Below the pieces are notes generated by a model. It saw only the letters and a list, made by a program, of their open reading frames with translations. It did no database searches and was not told where the DNA came from. The position numbers were made by a program, and so were the translations under genes. A stretch of DNA of 64,000 bases from Microbulbifer agarilyticus (GTDB lineage Bacteria > Pseudomonadota > Gammaproteobacteria > Pseudomonadales > Cellvibrionaceae). Below, one piece after another: positions 1-9,391 of this stretch (position 1 is its first letter; every line of letters begins with the position of its first letter). The DNA is taken from the NCBI RefSeq assembly GCF_001999945.1, contig NZ_CP019650.1:2170001-2234000 (forward strand). The letters are read 5' to 3'.

Positions 1-49
1 AGCTTCAGCGGTGTTTTACCTTTGCGTAACGCAAGGAAAATACCAACGC

Positions 50-3007
50 ATGAAGAGAATGCTGATTAACGCGACCCAGCCGGAAGAGCTGCGCGTTGCC
101 CTGGTTGATGGCCAATGGCTATACGACCTGGATATCGAAAATCGCACCCGCGAACAGAAAAAAGCCAATATCTACAAGGGTAAAATTACCCGTGTAGAGC
201 CCTCCCTCGAAGCTGCATTTGTGGACTATGGTGCTGAGCGCCACGGCTTCCTGCCCTTGAAAGAAATTTCCCGCGAATACTTCATCAAACAGCCCAAAGA
301 CATTGAGGGCCGCATCAAAATCAAGGATGTGGTCAAAGAGGGCATGGAAGTTATCGTTCAGGTCGACAAAGAAGAGCGCGGCAATAAAGGCGCAGCTCTG
401 ACGACCTTTATGAGCCTGGCCGGTCGCTACCTGGTTCTGATGCCAAACAACCCGCGTGCAGGCGGTATTTCTCGCCGTATCGAAGGCGAAGAGCGCAGCG
501 ATCTGCGCGATGCCCTGTCCAGCGTGGAAGTACCTTCCGGCATGGGCATCATCGTCCGCACCGCTGGTGTTGGCCGCAGCGGCGAAGAGCTGCAGTGGGA
601 CCTCAATTACCTGTTGCAATTGTGGACCGCCATCAAGAAAGAAGCGGATGAGTCCAAGGCGCCCCACTTCCTGTTCCAGGAAAGCAACGTCATCATCCGT
701 GCGATTCGCGACTACATGCGCGACGACATTGGCGAAGTGATCGTTGACGAGAACGGTGCTTACCAGCTTGCGGCCGAATTTGCTCGTCAGGTCATGCCGA
801 ACTACGCCAACAAGGTGAAGCTCTACGATGACAGCATTCCGCTGTTCAATCGCTACCAGATCGAAAGCCAGATCGAGACCGCCTTTGAGCGCGAAGTGAA
901 ACTGCCATCCGGCGGTTCCATTGTGATCGATGTAACCGAGGCTCTGATCTCTATCGATATCAACTCCTCCCGCGCCACCAAAGGCGGCGACATTGAGGAG
1001 ACTGCGCGCACCATCAACCTGGAAGCTGCAGACGAAATCGCTCGCCAGCTGCGCCTGCGTGATATGGGCGGCCTGGTAGTGATCGACTTTATCGACATGC
1101 AGAGCAAGTCGAGCCAGCGTGAAGTTGAAAAGCGCATGGAAAAAGCACTGGGTATGGACCGTGCGCGAGTACAGGTTGGTCGCATCTCTCGCTTCGGCCT
1201 ACTGGAAATGTCTCGTCAGCGCCTGCGCCCATCCCTGGGTGAAACCACGTTCCGAGTGTGCCCGCGCTGTAGCGGCACTGGTACCATTCGCGGCACCAAG
1301 TCACTCTCCCTGTCCATCTTGCGACTGGTCGAGGAAGAAGCGAAGAAAGAGCGTAGTGCTGAAATTCGTGCGATTGCGCCGGTTAACGTTGCCACCTACC
1401 TGCTGAACGAAAAGCGCGGAGCGATTTCCGACATCGAGTCTCGCAACGACACCCGTGTTGTAGTGGTTCCTAATGCTGATCTGGAAACCCCGCACTTCGA
1501 AGTGCAGCGCTTGCGTGATGACGACTCCACCACACTGGAAACCTCTTACAAGATTTCCGGTAGCATCGAGGAATCCCTCGACAAGGCGGATGAAGAACCG
1601 GCCCGTCCGGTAGCACAGCCAGCGGTGCAGCAGATTACCCATACTGCCCCGGCCCCAACACCACCTGCGAAGCCCAAGGCCAAAGCAAAACCCAAAGCGA
1701 AGTCTGAGGAAAAGCCGGGATTGTTCAGCCGCCTGATCAGCGCAATCGCTGGCCTGTTTGGCGGTGAAGACGAAGACAGCCGTAAGAAGCACAAGAAAGG
1801 CAAAGGCCGCGGCAAAAATTATCAGCAGCGCAATCGCAGCCAGCGCGGCGGACGCGGACGTGGTCGCGGAAATCGCGGCAGAGGTCGTGACGACCAGCGC
1901 AGCGAAGAGCGCAAAGAAGACACTCGTAGTAAACGCGGCGACAAACGCCGTGAAGACAGCGACGTCGCAGAAAGCGCGCGCGACAGCAAGCGTGAACAAG
2001 GCCGCGACAATACACGCGGTGGTGAAGGCCGTGAAGGCGGCCAGCGTCGCAATCGCCGTCGTCGCGGTGGTGATCGCCGCAACGAGCAGCAAACTGCGGT
2101 TGCTGAAGCTGATGCAAATAACCTGGAAGTGGCAGAAAGCAGTGAATCTGGTGATGAGCAGCAGCGCCCGTCACGTCGCCCCAGCAACGTCCGCGGTCGC
2201 CCGCAGCCCCGTCGTCGCGGTCGCCGCGGTGGCGATCAGGCTCAACCACTTGCCGACGCCACAGCCGCACCAGAAGCAGCAGAGTCCAAGCAAGGCGAGG
2301 CACAAGCAGCCAAACCTGAACAACCTGCACAGGTAGAAAGCGGTGCTGAAGCGAAGCCTGAAAGCCGTGGCGCGCGCTCTGATAAGCCGCGTCGTCAGCG
2401 CAAGCCTCGCCCGCCGCGTGCCGAACAGGAACAGCAGCCAGAATCGCCTGCAGCGGAAGTAGCTGCGCCCAAGGCCGAACCGGAAGCTGTGACGCCCGCG
2501 CCCAAACAGGAAGCCACTTCAGCACCTGAAGTCCAGGCCCCCAAGGCCGAGCAACCAGCGGTAGAAGCGGTAGCGGAAGTAACCGAGGCTCCCGTCGAGC
2601 AAGCGCCAGTTGAGGTTGAAACTGCCAAGGCTGAAGTACAGGAAACTGCCCCAGCCGAGCAACCAAGCGAAAGCAAACCAGAAGCCGCTGAAGCTCAGGA
2701 AGCTGCTCCGGTAGCTGACGAAGAAGTTGCGACCACCGTAACGGAAGCACCAGTTCAGGAAGAGCCAGTGCAAGAAGCGCCAGTACAGGAAGCGCCTAGC
2801 GCGACTACTGGCGGCAAGCCTACCCGTGCGAGCAACGACCCGCGTGTTAACCCGAAACCTCTGGTTGATCTGCAGGTTGTCACCAAGCAACTGGAAGTTG
2901 GTGAGCTGCGTCCGCTGGATACCGCGCAACCCGCAAACATCGATCACAGCCCGCGCGCACTTCAGCGCCCGGCAAATGATCCGCGTGTTCAGGTAGCCGA
3001 AGGCTAA
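50..3007 (+). CDS. rne: Ribonuclease E
   Basis: Essential endoribonuclease of mRNA decay and of rRNA and tRNA processing; core of the RNA degradosome at the inner membrane. The start at 50 gives [10 protein letters not shown], the canonical N-terminus, and a 985-residue product. An S1 RNA-binding domain covers about residues 36-120. The catalytic aspartates are D303 (SIDINSSR) and D346 (DFIDM), and the Zn-link cysteines are C404 and C407 (CPRC), all at the E. coli numbering. From about residue 520 the protein is a long disordered scaffold: Ala/Pro/Lys-rich, then Arg/Gly-rich (about 590-720, RNA binding), then Ala/Glu/Pro-rich with [13 protein letters not shown] repeats. The short segment [17 protein letters not shown] (about residue 560) resembles the amphipathic membrane-targeting helix of RNase E. 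Only 49 bases of upstream sequence are present, so the regulatory 5' UTR is not visible. Confidence 0.97.
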   Translation: MKRMLINATQPEELRVALVDGQWLYDLDIENRTREQKKANIYKGKITRVEPSLEAAFVDYGAERHGFLPLKEISREYFIKQPKDIEGRIKIKDVVKEGMEVIVQVDKEERGNKGAALTTFMSLAGRYLVLMPNNPRAGGISRRIEGEERSDLRDALSSVEVPSGMGIIVRTAGVGRSGEELQWDLNYLLQLWTAIKKEADESKAPHFLFQESNVIIRAIRDYMRDDIGEVIVDENGAYQLAAEFARQVMPNYANKVKLYDDSIPLFNRYQIESQIETAFEREVKLPSGGSIVIDVTEALISIDINSSRATKGGDIEETARTINLEAADEIARQLRLRDMGGLVVIDFIDMQSKSSQREVEKRMEKALGMDRARVQVGRISRFGLLEMSRQRLRPSLGETTFRVCPRCSGTGTIRGTKSLSLSILRLVEEEAKKERSAEIRAIAPVNVATYLLNEKRGAISDIESRNDTRVVVVPNADLETPHFEVQRLRDDDSTTLETSYKISGSIEESLDKADEEPARPVAQPAVQQITHTAPAPTPPAKPKAKAKPKAKSEEKPGLFSRLISAIAGLFGGEDEDSRKKHKKGKGRGKNYQQRNRSQRGGRGRGRGNRGRGRDDQRSEERKEDTRSKRGDKRREDSDVAESARDSKREQGRDNTRGGEGREGGQRRNRRRRGGDRRNEQQTAVAEADANNLEVAESSESGDEQQRPSRRPSNVRGRPQPRRRGRRGGDQAQPLADATAAPEAAESKQGEAQAAKPEQPAQVESGAEAKPESRGARSDKPRRQRKPRPPRAEQEQQPESPAAEVAAPKAEPEAVTPAPKQEATSAPEVQAPKAEQPAVEAVAEVTEAPVEQAPVEVETAKAEVQETAPAEQPSESKPEAAEAQEAAPVADEEVATTVTEAPVQEEPVQEAPVQEAPSATTGGKPTRASNDPRVNPKPLVDLQVVTKQLEVGELRPLDTAQPANIDHSPRALQRPANDPRVQVAEG

Positions 3008-3025
3008 GTGCTAACGTAACAACAG

Positions 3026-3057
3026 AGAGTTAGCTGTTCAAAATTACAGCTAACTCT
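3026..3057 (+). terminator. Hairpin after rne, probable terminator
   Basis: A perfect 12-bp inverted repeat, AGAGTTAGCTGT (3026-3037) and ACAGCTAACTCT (3046-3057), with an 8-nt loop. It lies 18 bases past the rne stop. The following tract is only TTTG, so termination may be weak or the hairpin may act as a 3' stabiliser. Confidence 0.6.
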
Positions 3058-3087
3058 TTGAAGTTACTAAAAAAATTCGGATCGCAC

Positions 3088-3115
3088 TTGTACCTGCAAA
3101 ACAGCTCGGTATAAT
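3088..3115 (+). promoter_or_regulatory. Sigma70-type promoter of tRNA-Ser
   Basis: A -35 element TTGTAC (3088-3093), a 16-base spacer and a perfect -10 TATAAT (3110-3115). A start about 7 bases downstream would sit just before the mature tRNA 5' end at 3130. Confidence 0.8.
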
Positions 3116-3129
3116 GCGCCGGACAAACA

Positions 3130-3217
3130 GGAAGGGTGACTGAGTGGCCTAAAGTACCGGTCTTGAAAACCGGCGAGTGTAAAAGCTCCGTGGGTTCAAA
3201 TCCCACCCCTTCCGCCA
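3130..3217 (+). tRNA. tRNA-Ser (anticodon UGA)
   Basis: Class II tRNA of 88 nt with encoded CCA. The acceptor stem GGAAGGG pairs with CCCTTCC, followed by discriminator G and CCA. The anticodon loop CTTGAAA gives UGA, reading UCN serine codons. A long variable arm and the GGTTCAAATCC T-arm are clear. It has its own promoter and terminator, so it is probably a single-gene transcript. Confidence 0.96.
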
Positions 3218-3222
3218 TATAC

Positions 3223-3253
3223 AAAAAAGCCCGGCTTAATGCCGGGTTTTTTT
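3223..3253 (+). terminator. Rho-independent terminator of tRNA-Ser
   Basis: CCCGGC (3230-3235), loop TTAAT, GCCGGG (3241-3246), followed by seven T and preceded by six A, which extends the stem. Confidence 0.9.
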
Positions 3254-3388
3254 GTGCCTGTAATTCCTGCGCCAAATATTCAGTAAGATTCGTTAATCAC
3301 CCCACCCTATCGACGCATGATAAATACCGCCCCGGGATTGTATTTGGTCTAACTTTTCGAGTAACACCAAACGCCGGGGAGTGTTTTG

Positions 3389-4396
3389 ATGATTACGCCA
3401 GAGCTTATGGACAAGTTGAACGCGTCAATGGACACGAGCTGGCCTGACGACCCGGCAGTACCTGATCTGCCACCAATGCCGGTCACCGACGATCCGGGAC
3501 TGAACCCAGGCGCATTTCTTTGGACTCACTTCAAGGACAACATCTACCCGCCGCGTGAGGTCGGCGTGCCACCTGCCCACTCACGCATCGTCACGGAAAA
3601 CGACCAACTGGATGTCGACGTTTTTTGGTCTATGCGCAGCCCATATAGCTACCTCGTGTTGAACCGCCTTGTCTGGTTGAATTCGCACTACAACGTCAAT
3701 GTCAATATTCGCCCTGTATTACCGGTTGCGGTTCGCTCAACCAAAGGTGGTTCTGGCAAGGCTGGGGGACTGTTTGGCATTACATATAAAGTTCCGGATT
3801 CGGTATGGGACACCGAGCGCCAGGGAAAATATCTGGGCGTTCCGTTCAATTATCCTGTGCCAGACCCAATCTGGCAGGTGTGGAACCCGGGCGACAAAAT
3901 GCCAGGGCCTAAGAACTGGCTATATACCCACCCGCCAGAAAAGCAGCCGTACATATTTTGGATAACCCGCCTTGCCTGCTATGCCGCACTGCAAGGCAAA
4001 GCGCTCGAATACGTCAATCAGGTTTCCTACCTGATCTGGAGTGGCGTGGTGCATCCGACAAACCCAAATGCAGCAAGTGACGCGGCGAGAGGCCATTGGC
4101 CCAATTACGTAAAAGAATATGTGAACCGCGTGGATGGCCTCGACTACGATACGGCTATCGAATACATCAGAAACAACCCCAATCAAATCGATCAGTGCTG
4201 GATAGACAATGCAGAAGGAATGGCCAAAACCGGACACGGTGGCGTACCGCTGATGGTTTATCAGAATGAGCCTTTCTTTGGCGGCGATCGATTCGATCAG
4301 TTCGTTTGGCGATTGAACCAGAGCGGCTTAACCAAACGGCCCACACCGCGGCCCCCATACACCACCAAACCTTTGCGTTGGCCAAATGGGCTGTAG
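3389..4396 (+). CDS. DsbA-family / HCCA isomerase (GST-kappa)-like protein
   Basis: 335 residues. The ATG at 3389 has a GGGGAG ribosome site 7 bases upstream; an in-frame TTG directly before it is a less likely start. The thioredoxin-fold signature is FWSMRSPYSYLVLNRL near residue 79. It has SPYSY where classic DsbA has CxxC, as in GST-kappa and 2-hydroxychromene-2-carboxylate isomerases. The C-terminus has GGVPLMVYQNEPFFGGDRFD, the typical cis-Pro and substrate-side motif of that family. The length exceeds the usual 200-220 residues because of an N-terminal extension of about 70 residues and a longer insertion domain. There is no signal peptide. The substrate cannot be predicted; a glutathione-dependent isomerase or transferase role is inferred from the fold. 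Confidence 0.72.
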   Translation: MITPELMDKLNASMDTSWPDDPAVPDLPPMPVTDDPGLNPGAFLWTHFKDNIYPPREVGVPPAHSRIVTENDQLDVDVFWSMRSPYSYLVLNRLVWLNSHYNVNVNIRPVLPVAVRSTKGGSGKAGGLFGITYKVPDSVWDTERQGKYLGVPFNYPVPDPIWQVWNPGDKMPGPKNWLYTHPPEKQPYIFWITRLACYAALQGKALEYVNQVSYLIWSGVVHPTNPNAASDAARGHWPNYVKEYVNRVDGLDYDTAIEYIRNNPNQIDQCWIDNAEGMAKTGHGGVPLMVYQNEPFFGGDRFDQFVWRLNQSGLTKRPTPRPPYTTKPLRWPNGL

Positions 4397-4400
4397 CCCC

Positions 4401-5555
4401 CTATTCCGGATGCGCTCGCAGGCGAAGCATCAAGCAAAGCACCAGCACAAGTGTTAGCCAGACGACGCCGTTTGGCAGCCAGCCGCAGACAAGCAGAAAC
4501 GGCACCGCAAGCAACATTATCCAGCACCGACTGTCTTTCGTTGCGAACTGGTCGCGCACCAACCACAACCCCAACACGTAAACGGACACCGCCACCGATA
4601 CGGTAATGGTGGCGAGTTGGGTCACGCCATGCCCACCGTCAAGCTGCTCAACAGCCACCACCAACCCCGCACCAACCGCTGCACCACCTGCAAAAATAAG
4701 GAAATGGCCATACGCCCACACGAAAACGCGCTCCAGCTTTTCAGACGCCAAATGGCCATCCACGGAAAAATATAGCCACCACATACAGAATGCGAGCACC
4801 GCACCGCAGGTAAACACCAGCAGATATTGCCCCCAGAAACCGGAATGAATTGCTTCAGAGAGCGCCTCACTGCTGCCGAGTAGCACTTCCCCCAGCACAA
4901 TAATGTTCAATAGGCCGAACCGCTCCACAATATGGTGTCGATGCCACTGGGTAGTACCGGCTTTCTCCCCTAAGAACGGAATCAGCATCTCCATTGCGAT
5001 GCCCACAACAAAGAACAAAGTAAAGTGGTCGTGGTCTCGTGGGAGAATAAATACGAGCCAGGCCCAATAGATCTGCATAACCACCTGGCCACCCGCATAA
5101 ATCAGCGCGGTATTTCGATAATCGCGCTTCGCCCATGCAACCCGCAGCCACAGGGATGCAAATGCCAGACGCATGATCAGGTAGCCGCTAAACATGTAGC
5201 GCAGGTCGCGATTCTCAAAGAAACCTGGCGCACTGGCGGCAATAAACAACGCCCCCAACATCAGTACCATCACCGTAATTCGATACCCGACATCATCATT
5301 GTCGAAACTCGACGCAAACCAGGTAAACAGATTCCACGGCCACCACACACACCAAAATACCAGCAGGAACTTGATGACACCTTCCTGCCAGTGGCCATCG
5401 GCAATCGCATGGCCTAACCCGTGCGCGGCAGCCGAGATAGCAATGACAAATACCAGATCAAACAGCAGCTCTAACTGTGTTGCCGCCCTATGCTCCTCGG
5501 CTTTATCCCGCGGCAGTAGGGGCTTCAAGTATTTTTTCGAGCGCGATTCAGTCAA
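4401..5555 (-). CDS. LtrA-family (low temperature requirement A) membrane protein
   Basis: About 384 residues, with many hydrophobic segments and the family N-terminal signature ATQLELLFDLVFVIAI around residue 25. Family members are polytopic membrane proteins of uncertain function, named from a Listeria cold-growth locus. The only in-frame start is TTG at 5555. A strong GGGGAGG site lies about 20 bases upstream, next to an ATG in another frame that opens a 7-codon peptide. That reading frame and this gene differ by one base across a run of six A, so either a leader peptide or a frameshift in the run is possible. It is convergent with the preceding gene, with only 4 bases between the stops. 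Confidence 0.8.
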   Translation of the reverse strand: MTESRSKKYLKPLLPRDKAEEHRAATQLELLFDLVFVIAISAAAHGLGHAIADGHWQEGVIKFLLVFWCVWWPWNLFTWFASSFDNDDVGYRITVMVLMLGALFIAASAPGFFENRDLRYMFSGYLIMRLAFASLWLRVAWAKRDYRNTALIYAGGQVVMQIYWAWLVFILPRDHDHFTLFFVVGIAMEMLIPFLGEKAGTTQWHRHHIVERFGLLNIIVLGEVLLGSSEALSEAIHSGFWGQYLLVFTCGAVLAFCMWWLYFSVDGHLASEKLERVFVWAYGHFLIFAGGAAVGAGLVVAVEQLDGGHGVTQLATITVSVAVSVYVLGLWLVRDQFATKDSRCWIMLLAVPFLLVCGWLPNGVVWLTLVLVLCLMLRLRAHPE

Positions 5556-5922
5556 TTTTTTGAACCTGCATCAAAATCCTCCCCGGTGCTGCATTTAACG
5601 CCCCGGCCGCAGCACCTCGTCACGTAGTGTCACAAACGCTGGACCGATCATCGGCTCTTTCATCACCCATCTCTTTGTTCAGTTAGCCGCCTTCTAGAAA
5701 CTTTAGTTCCTACACCAAGACGGCTGAGATTTTGGCGGTCTGTTACCCCGATTAAATTGCCCCGCAATATTTCTATCTATTCTCATACAGATGTCCCAGC
5801 ACTCGATCCCTATACGAGCCTGATTGCCAAACAACCAGACTCAACATTGATTGAGGGGTTAGCTGAAGTTTTTCCCGGGCTAGTCCAACCGAGTCAACTC
5901 AACCTAGTAAGTGGCGCTTTCG
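5556..5922. other. Intergenic region upstream of the aconitase X operon
   Basis: 367 bases between divergent genes. It contains the GGAGG/ATG leader of the LtrA gene near its left end and an imperfect inverted repeat, AGCCGCCTT (5685-5693) and AAGACGGCT (5717-5725), with one mismatch. No convincing promoter, RNA gene or coding sequence was seen. A TTG-started reading frame at 5757 has no ribosome site and runs into the aconitase X gene. Confidence 0.4.
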
Positions 5923-7494
5923 ATGAAACGAAGAAATTTCTGTCAGGCAGCGGTGCTCATTCCCGCGACAAACATCATTCTTCCAACGAAGTCTGAGGCA
6001 CAAACCGCCGACAAGGCGAACGAAGCCACGAAAGCGAGCAAGCCACCGGCCGATAAGACACCAGTCAAGAGCGGCACCATCCGTCACGGGATATCGGCAA
6101 AAGAAGCGGATGGAATGACCTATTCCGATATGAGCAAACCATCCGGCAAGAGTGTTGTCGCTGGAGGCCCGGCCGATAAGACCGACAGCAAGCCATATCA
6201 AATGCCGCTCACCCAGGAAGAGCAAGATATGCTCGGAGGGTCGAAGGGGCCGGAAATGGCCAAGCTGATGAAAATTTTGGTGGCGCACGGCAACGCGTTT
6301 GGCGCCGACAAACTGGTGGAACTGGGTGGACGCCCCCACTCCTCCATGTACTTTGGCACCGAATACATGGCCTCCCTGATTGGTATTTTCGACGAGGTTG
6401 CCAAGGCCGGCCTTAAATCCTACGCGCCCTATACCGTTAACCCCCGCCCCTACGACGCTTATAACGTCAACAACAACCCAACCGATATGCAGTTGATTTA
6501 CGAGGGGTATGCGCGACAGAGAGACGTGGACTGGGTGCATGTGCGCCTCGGATCCCCAGACCTGAACTACCGTAGCTGCGCCTGTTACGTGCCAGAAATC
6601 GGTAATGCACCAAAGCCCGGTACCTATGTGGCGTGGGCGGAATCCTCCGCGGTGAACTACGGTAACTCGGCTCTTGGCCTGCGCACCAACCGCAACGCGA
6701 CCGGTATGGAACTGCTGTGTGCGATTGTCGGCAAGGCGCCCCGCTTTGGCCTAATGACAGACGAGGGCCGCAAGGCCAAATGGTTGATCGATGTAAAAAC
6801 AAGTAAGGAACCGGACTGGGGCGTGATCGGTACCGCGATCGGCCGCAAGTGCGTAGAGGATGTGCCGTTCATTGCCGGCTTAGATAGCTACTTTGGCGGC
6901 AAGATCACCAATGAAAACATGCACAAACTGAAGGCGATGGGTAGCGCTACCGCGTCCAGCGGCGCAGTGGGTCTCTATCACGTGGAAGGCGTCACTCCAG
7001 ATGCGCAACAACAGGAACGCAAACTGCTGCTGGATGGCTATCAAACCTATGTGATTGACGATGCGGAACAGGAGCGCATTAGAGGCACGTTCGAAAACCA
7101 GTGGACCAAAAAAGATCACGCGCCCACCCACTGCTTTATTGGCTGCCCGCACAACACCTACGACGAAATACTTCAGTGGGGAACCAATGTGACCAAAGCA
7201 TTGGAGAAGAATGGCAAAAATGAAGCTGCCATTCCCGTCTACCTGTTTTGCGCTAACGTCGTGCGCGATCACCTCGTTGAGGAGCACCCGGAGCTCGTTG
7301 GCCGCATGAAACAGGCGGGCATGAAGTTTACCAATATGTGCTCCGTTTCCTATGCCGGCATGAAAGGCTTTTCCGAGCGCGTGTTCGGTGTAACGAATTC
7401 CGCAAAAACCCGTAACTATTCGACGCTGCGTTATTTTCCAGACGACGTACTGCTAGAGATCATCGTTACCGGAGAAATCCCCAAAAACGCCTAG
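5923..7494 (+). CDS. Aconitase X large (catalytic) subunit with Tat-like leader
   Basis: 523 residues, AcnX family (formerly DUF521). The type II catalytic subunit works as an iron-dependent hydro-lyase on substrates such as cis-3-hydroxy-L-proline or mevalonate 5-phosphate. Core motifs: LTQEEQDML near residue 96, RSCACYVPEIGN, AWAESSAVNYGNSALGLRTNR, CFIGCPHNTYDE and CSVSYAGMKGF followed by TNSAKTRNY, including the conserved cysteines. Family members usually begin at the LTxEE motif. Here about 95 residues precede it: MKRRNFCQAAVLIPA, a plausible twin-arginine leader with possible cleavage after SEA, then a Lys/Pro/Ser/Ala linker. The small subunit gene follows after 54 bases. The start is uncertain because no strong ribosome site is present; GTG at 5911 is an alternative. 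The substrate is unknown. Confidence 0.85.
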   Translation: MKRRNFCQAAVLIPATNIILPTKSEAQTADKANEATKASKPPADKTPVKSGTIRHGISAKEADGMTYSDMSKPSGKSVVAGGPADKTDSKPYQMPLTQEEQDMLGGSKGPEMAKLMKILVAHGNAFGADKLVELGGRPHSSMYFGTEYMASLIGIFDEVAKAGLKSYAPYTVNPRPYDAYNVNNNPTDMQLIYEGYARQRDVDWVHVRLGSPDLNYRSCACYVPEIGNAPKPGTYVAWAESSAVNYGNSALGLRTNRNATGMELLCAIVGKAPRFGLMTDEGRKAKWLIDVKTSKEPDWGVIGTAIGRKCVEDVPFIAGLDSYFGGKITNENMHKLKAMGSATASSGAVGLYHVEGVTPDAQQQERKLLLDGYQTYVIDDAEQERIRGTFENQWTKKDHAPTHCFIGCPHNTYDEILQWGTNVTKALEKNGKNEAAIPVYLFCANVVRDHLVEEHPELVGRMKQAGMKFTNMCSVSYAGMKGFSERVFGVTNSAKTRNYSTLRYFPDDVLLEIIVTGEIPKNA

Positions 7495-7548
7495 TTACGC
7501 TGACATAAACAAATTGGTTAAAGCCACTAGATAACGCTGGAGAACGAA

Positions 7549-7998
7549 ATGGCAAAGAAAAAATTTCAGGGTCGCGCACTATTACCTGGCAAGCTGGAAG
7601 GGAAAGCGCTCGTATCAACGGTGCCATTCAACACGAGCAACTCTTACATCAAGAATATGTTTGGTGGCGAGACCGAAACCGCCCCCTGCACCGATGCAGC
7701 CAACAAAGATCTGTATCAGAAGGACCTCAAGGGGGCCATCATCTGCACCACCCAGACCGTCGGCTCAACACTCGGCGGTTGCGTGCTGATGGGGATGAGC
7801 GACATCGGTGTCGGGCCTCAGGCGATGTTATTCGCATGGCCGATTGATTCCGTTTCCTCAGCCGGGCTGTTTATGAACGACATCTGGTATGACCGCAGAA
7901 TCATCACGGTCGACAAACTCGGTGATGAATTTCTCGAGTCAGTCAAATCCGGTGACCCGATTGCCATTTATGAAGACGGTACCGTTGAGGTTGGGTAA
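7549..7998 (+). CDS. Aconitase X small (swivel) subunit
   Basis: 149 residues, AcnX swivelling domain (formerly DUF126). It carries the family pattern FQGRALLPGKLEGKALVS at the N-terminus, QTVGSTLGGCVLMGM in the middle and SGDPIAIYEDGTVEV at the end. Together with the upstream catalytic subunit it forms the two-chain type II enzyme. It has no signal peptide. If the large subunit is really Tat-exported, this chain would have to travel with it as a folded partner. An AACG-type purine-rich stretch (GGAGAACGAA) precedes the ATG. Confidence 0.9.
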   Translation: MAKKKFQGRALLPGKLEGKALVSTVPFNTSNSYIKNMFGGETETAPCTDAANKDLYQKDLKGAIICTTQTVGSTLGGCVLMGMSDIGVGPQAMLFAWPIDSVSSAGLFMNDIWYDRRIITVDKLGDEFLESVKSGDPIAIYEDGTVEVG

Positions 7999-8043
7999 AA
8001 CAACCTTGGCCTTCTGCCACATAGATGTCATAAGGGACAGCAA

Positions 8044-9351
8044 ATGAAGTACGTGCGCGTAACCGCGGTCAATTTGCTTAGTACCTGCCTACTCTATCTG
8101 GTGGCGACAGCTGCTAATGGGCAATCCGGTACAGACAACAAAGATGCAGTCAGTAGCGATCCGACAGACCCATCGGTAATACTCCCCGATATTACTATCC
8201 GCCGCGCTCAGCGGGATTCGCTCCTGGGTCTGTCCCCGCTCAAAGGTGCACACGACGCGTTCGGCAATTTTTCTGACATGATCTATCGCGAGAATTGTGT
8301 CCGGGTCGGGGTGACGTTCAACCACGCTTCCCAGGGAATCACCGAGGCGGTGGATGACGATGCAAAGAGTGGCAGCGCCACCGATATGGATCTTGTCGCA
8401 CAGTGGGATGCCTACAAACGTGGTGAGCCGACTGCCGGCAAGCTTTACGTCCATATTGAAGGCCGTTGGGACTACGGCACAACCGGGCCGCAGGAACTCG
8501 GCTTCGTAAGCATGGCAACGGCAGGTGGTACTGCAAACGCATTTGCAGCCTACACCCCAACGTTTCTGCCATTTAGAAACCTGTACTGGGAGCAAGGTAG
8601 CAAAGAGGCTGGCTGGGCATATCGCATCGGCAAGATTACACCAGATGCGATTCTCGCTACTTCACAGTACATTTCGCCAGTGACAACCTTCCTACCCAAT
8701 GCCGGCACCGGCCTATTTGTGAGTGGTTATCCTGACTCGGGGCTTGGTATTGTTGCGGTAAGGCACCCTAGTCCTCGTTGGCGCTTTCTCGGCCTCGTCT
8801 CCGACGCCAATGGAGACCGCCAAAACTTCGGTGACATAGGGGCCAAGGATTTTTACAAGGCGGTAGAAATTGGTTTCAAACAGTGCCCAAAAACAGACAA
8901 AGCCGGTTATTCAAAAATCACCTTCTGGCACAACGACGGCACCAAGGACCGCCAACCGATTAATGCGAGCACCGGCCTACCCGGCCATGGCGTTACGGTA
9001 AAACTCGAGCAAGAGCTGGACCCTAAAGGGAAAAACGTTGCGGTACTGAGATGGGGGCGCTCCTGGAATACCGGAGCCATCTTTCGGCAACAGGCGGGAC
9101 TCTCGTTTATCTTTAACAACCCCAGTGGTCCTGTGGGAATGCAGAACGACATGATGGGTGCCGCCGTCAACTGGGTTGAGTCCGTGGTACCAACCGCGCG
9201 CGAAGAAGTAAACTTTGAGCTGTTTTATCGCTTTCCGCTATTTGTTGGCCTGGATACGACTTTCAGTATCCAGCACATCAGGAACCCGGCCTTCACCGAT
9301 GAGTTCAATGAAGCGCAAGCATTTAGTATCCGCATACGCTCGGTGTTCTGA
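8044..9351 (+). CDS. OprB-family carbohydrate-selective porin
   Basis: 435 residues. The N-terminal signal peptide is MKYVRVTAVNLLSTCLLYLVATAANG, with cleavage near residues 25-27. The C-terminus ends in phenylalanine (RIRSVF), as expected of an outer-membrane beta-barrel. Features of OprB-type barrels include GKLYVHIEGRWDYG, TPTFLPFRNLYWEQ, GKITPDAILATSQYI, and VNFELFYRF near the end. An AAGGGA ribosome site lies 7 bases before the ATG. It lies 45 bases behind the AcnX small subunit in the same direction, so it is probably co-transcribed. It may admit the hydroxy-acid or sugar-acid substrate of that enzyme. The substrate assignment is inference. Confidence 0.8.
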   Translation: MKYVRVTAVNLLSTCLLYLVATAANGQSGTDNKDAVSSDPTDPSVILPDITIRRAQRDSLLGLSPLKGAHDAFGNFSDMIYRENCVRVGVTFNHASQGITEAVDDDAKSGSATDMDLVAQWDAYKRGEPTAGKLYVHIEGRWDYGTTGPQELGFVSMATAGGTANAFAAYTPTFLPFRNLYWEQGSKEAGWAYRIGKITPDAILATSQYISPVTTFLPNAGTGLFVSGYPDSGLGIVAVRHPSPRWRFLGLVSDANGDRQNFGDIGAKDFYKAVEIGFKQCPKTDKAGYSKITFWHNDGTKDRQPINASTGLPGHGVTVKLEQELDPKGKNVAVLRWGRSWNTGAIFRQQAGLSFIFNNPSGPVGMQNDMMGAAVNWVESVVPTAREEVNFELFYRFPLFVGLDTTFSIQHIRNPAFTDEFNEAQAFSIRIRSVF

Positions 9352-9391
9352 TCGCTCATCCCTACCGTGCCCCTACCATCTTTCCTATCCA

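Noticed and set aside
1737..2750. Long antisense reading frame opposite the rne C-terminal half
   Set aside because: A composition artefact of the GC-rich, repetitive Arg/Glu/Ala/Pro coding strand. No start signal or family pattern.
5757..5996. 79-residue TTG-started reading frame upstream of aconitase X
   Set aside because: No ribosome site, no recognisable family, and its 3' third lies inside the aconitase X gene. Probably non-coding.
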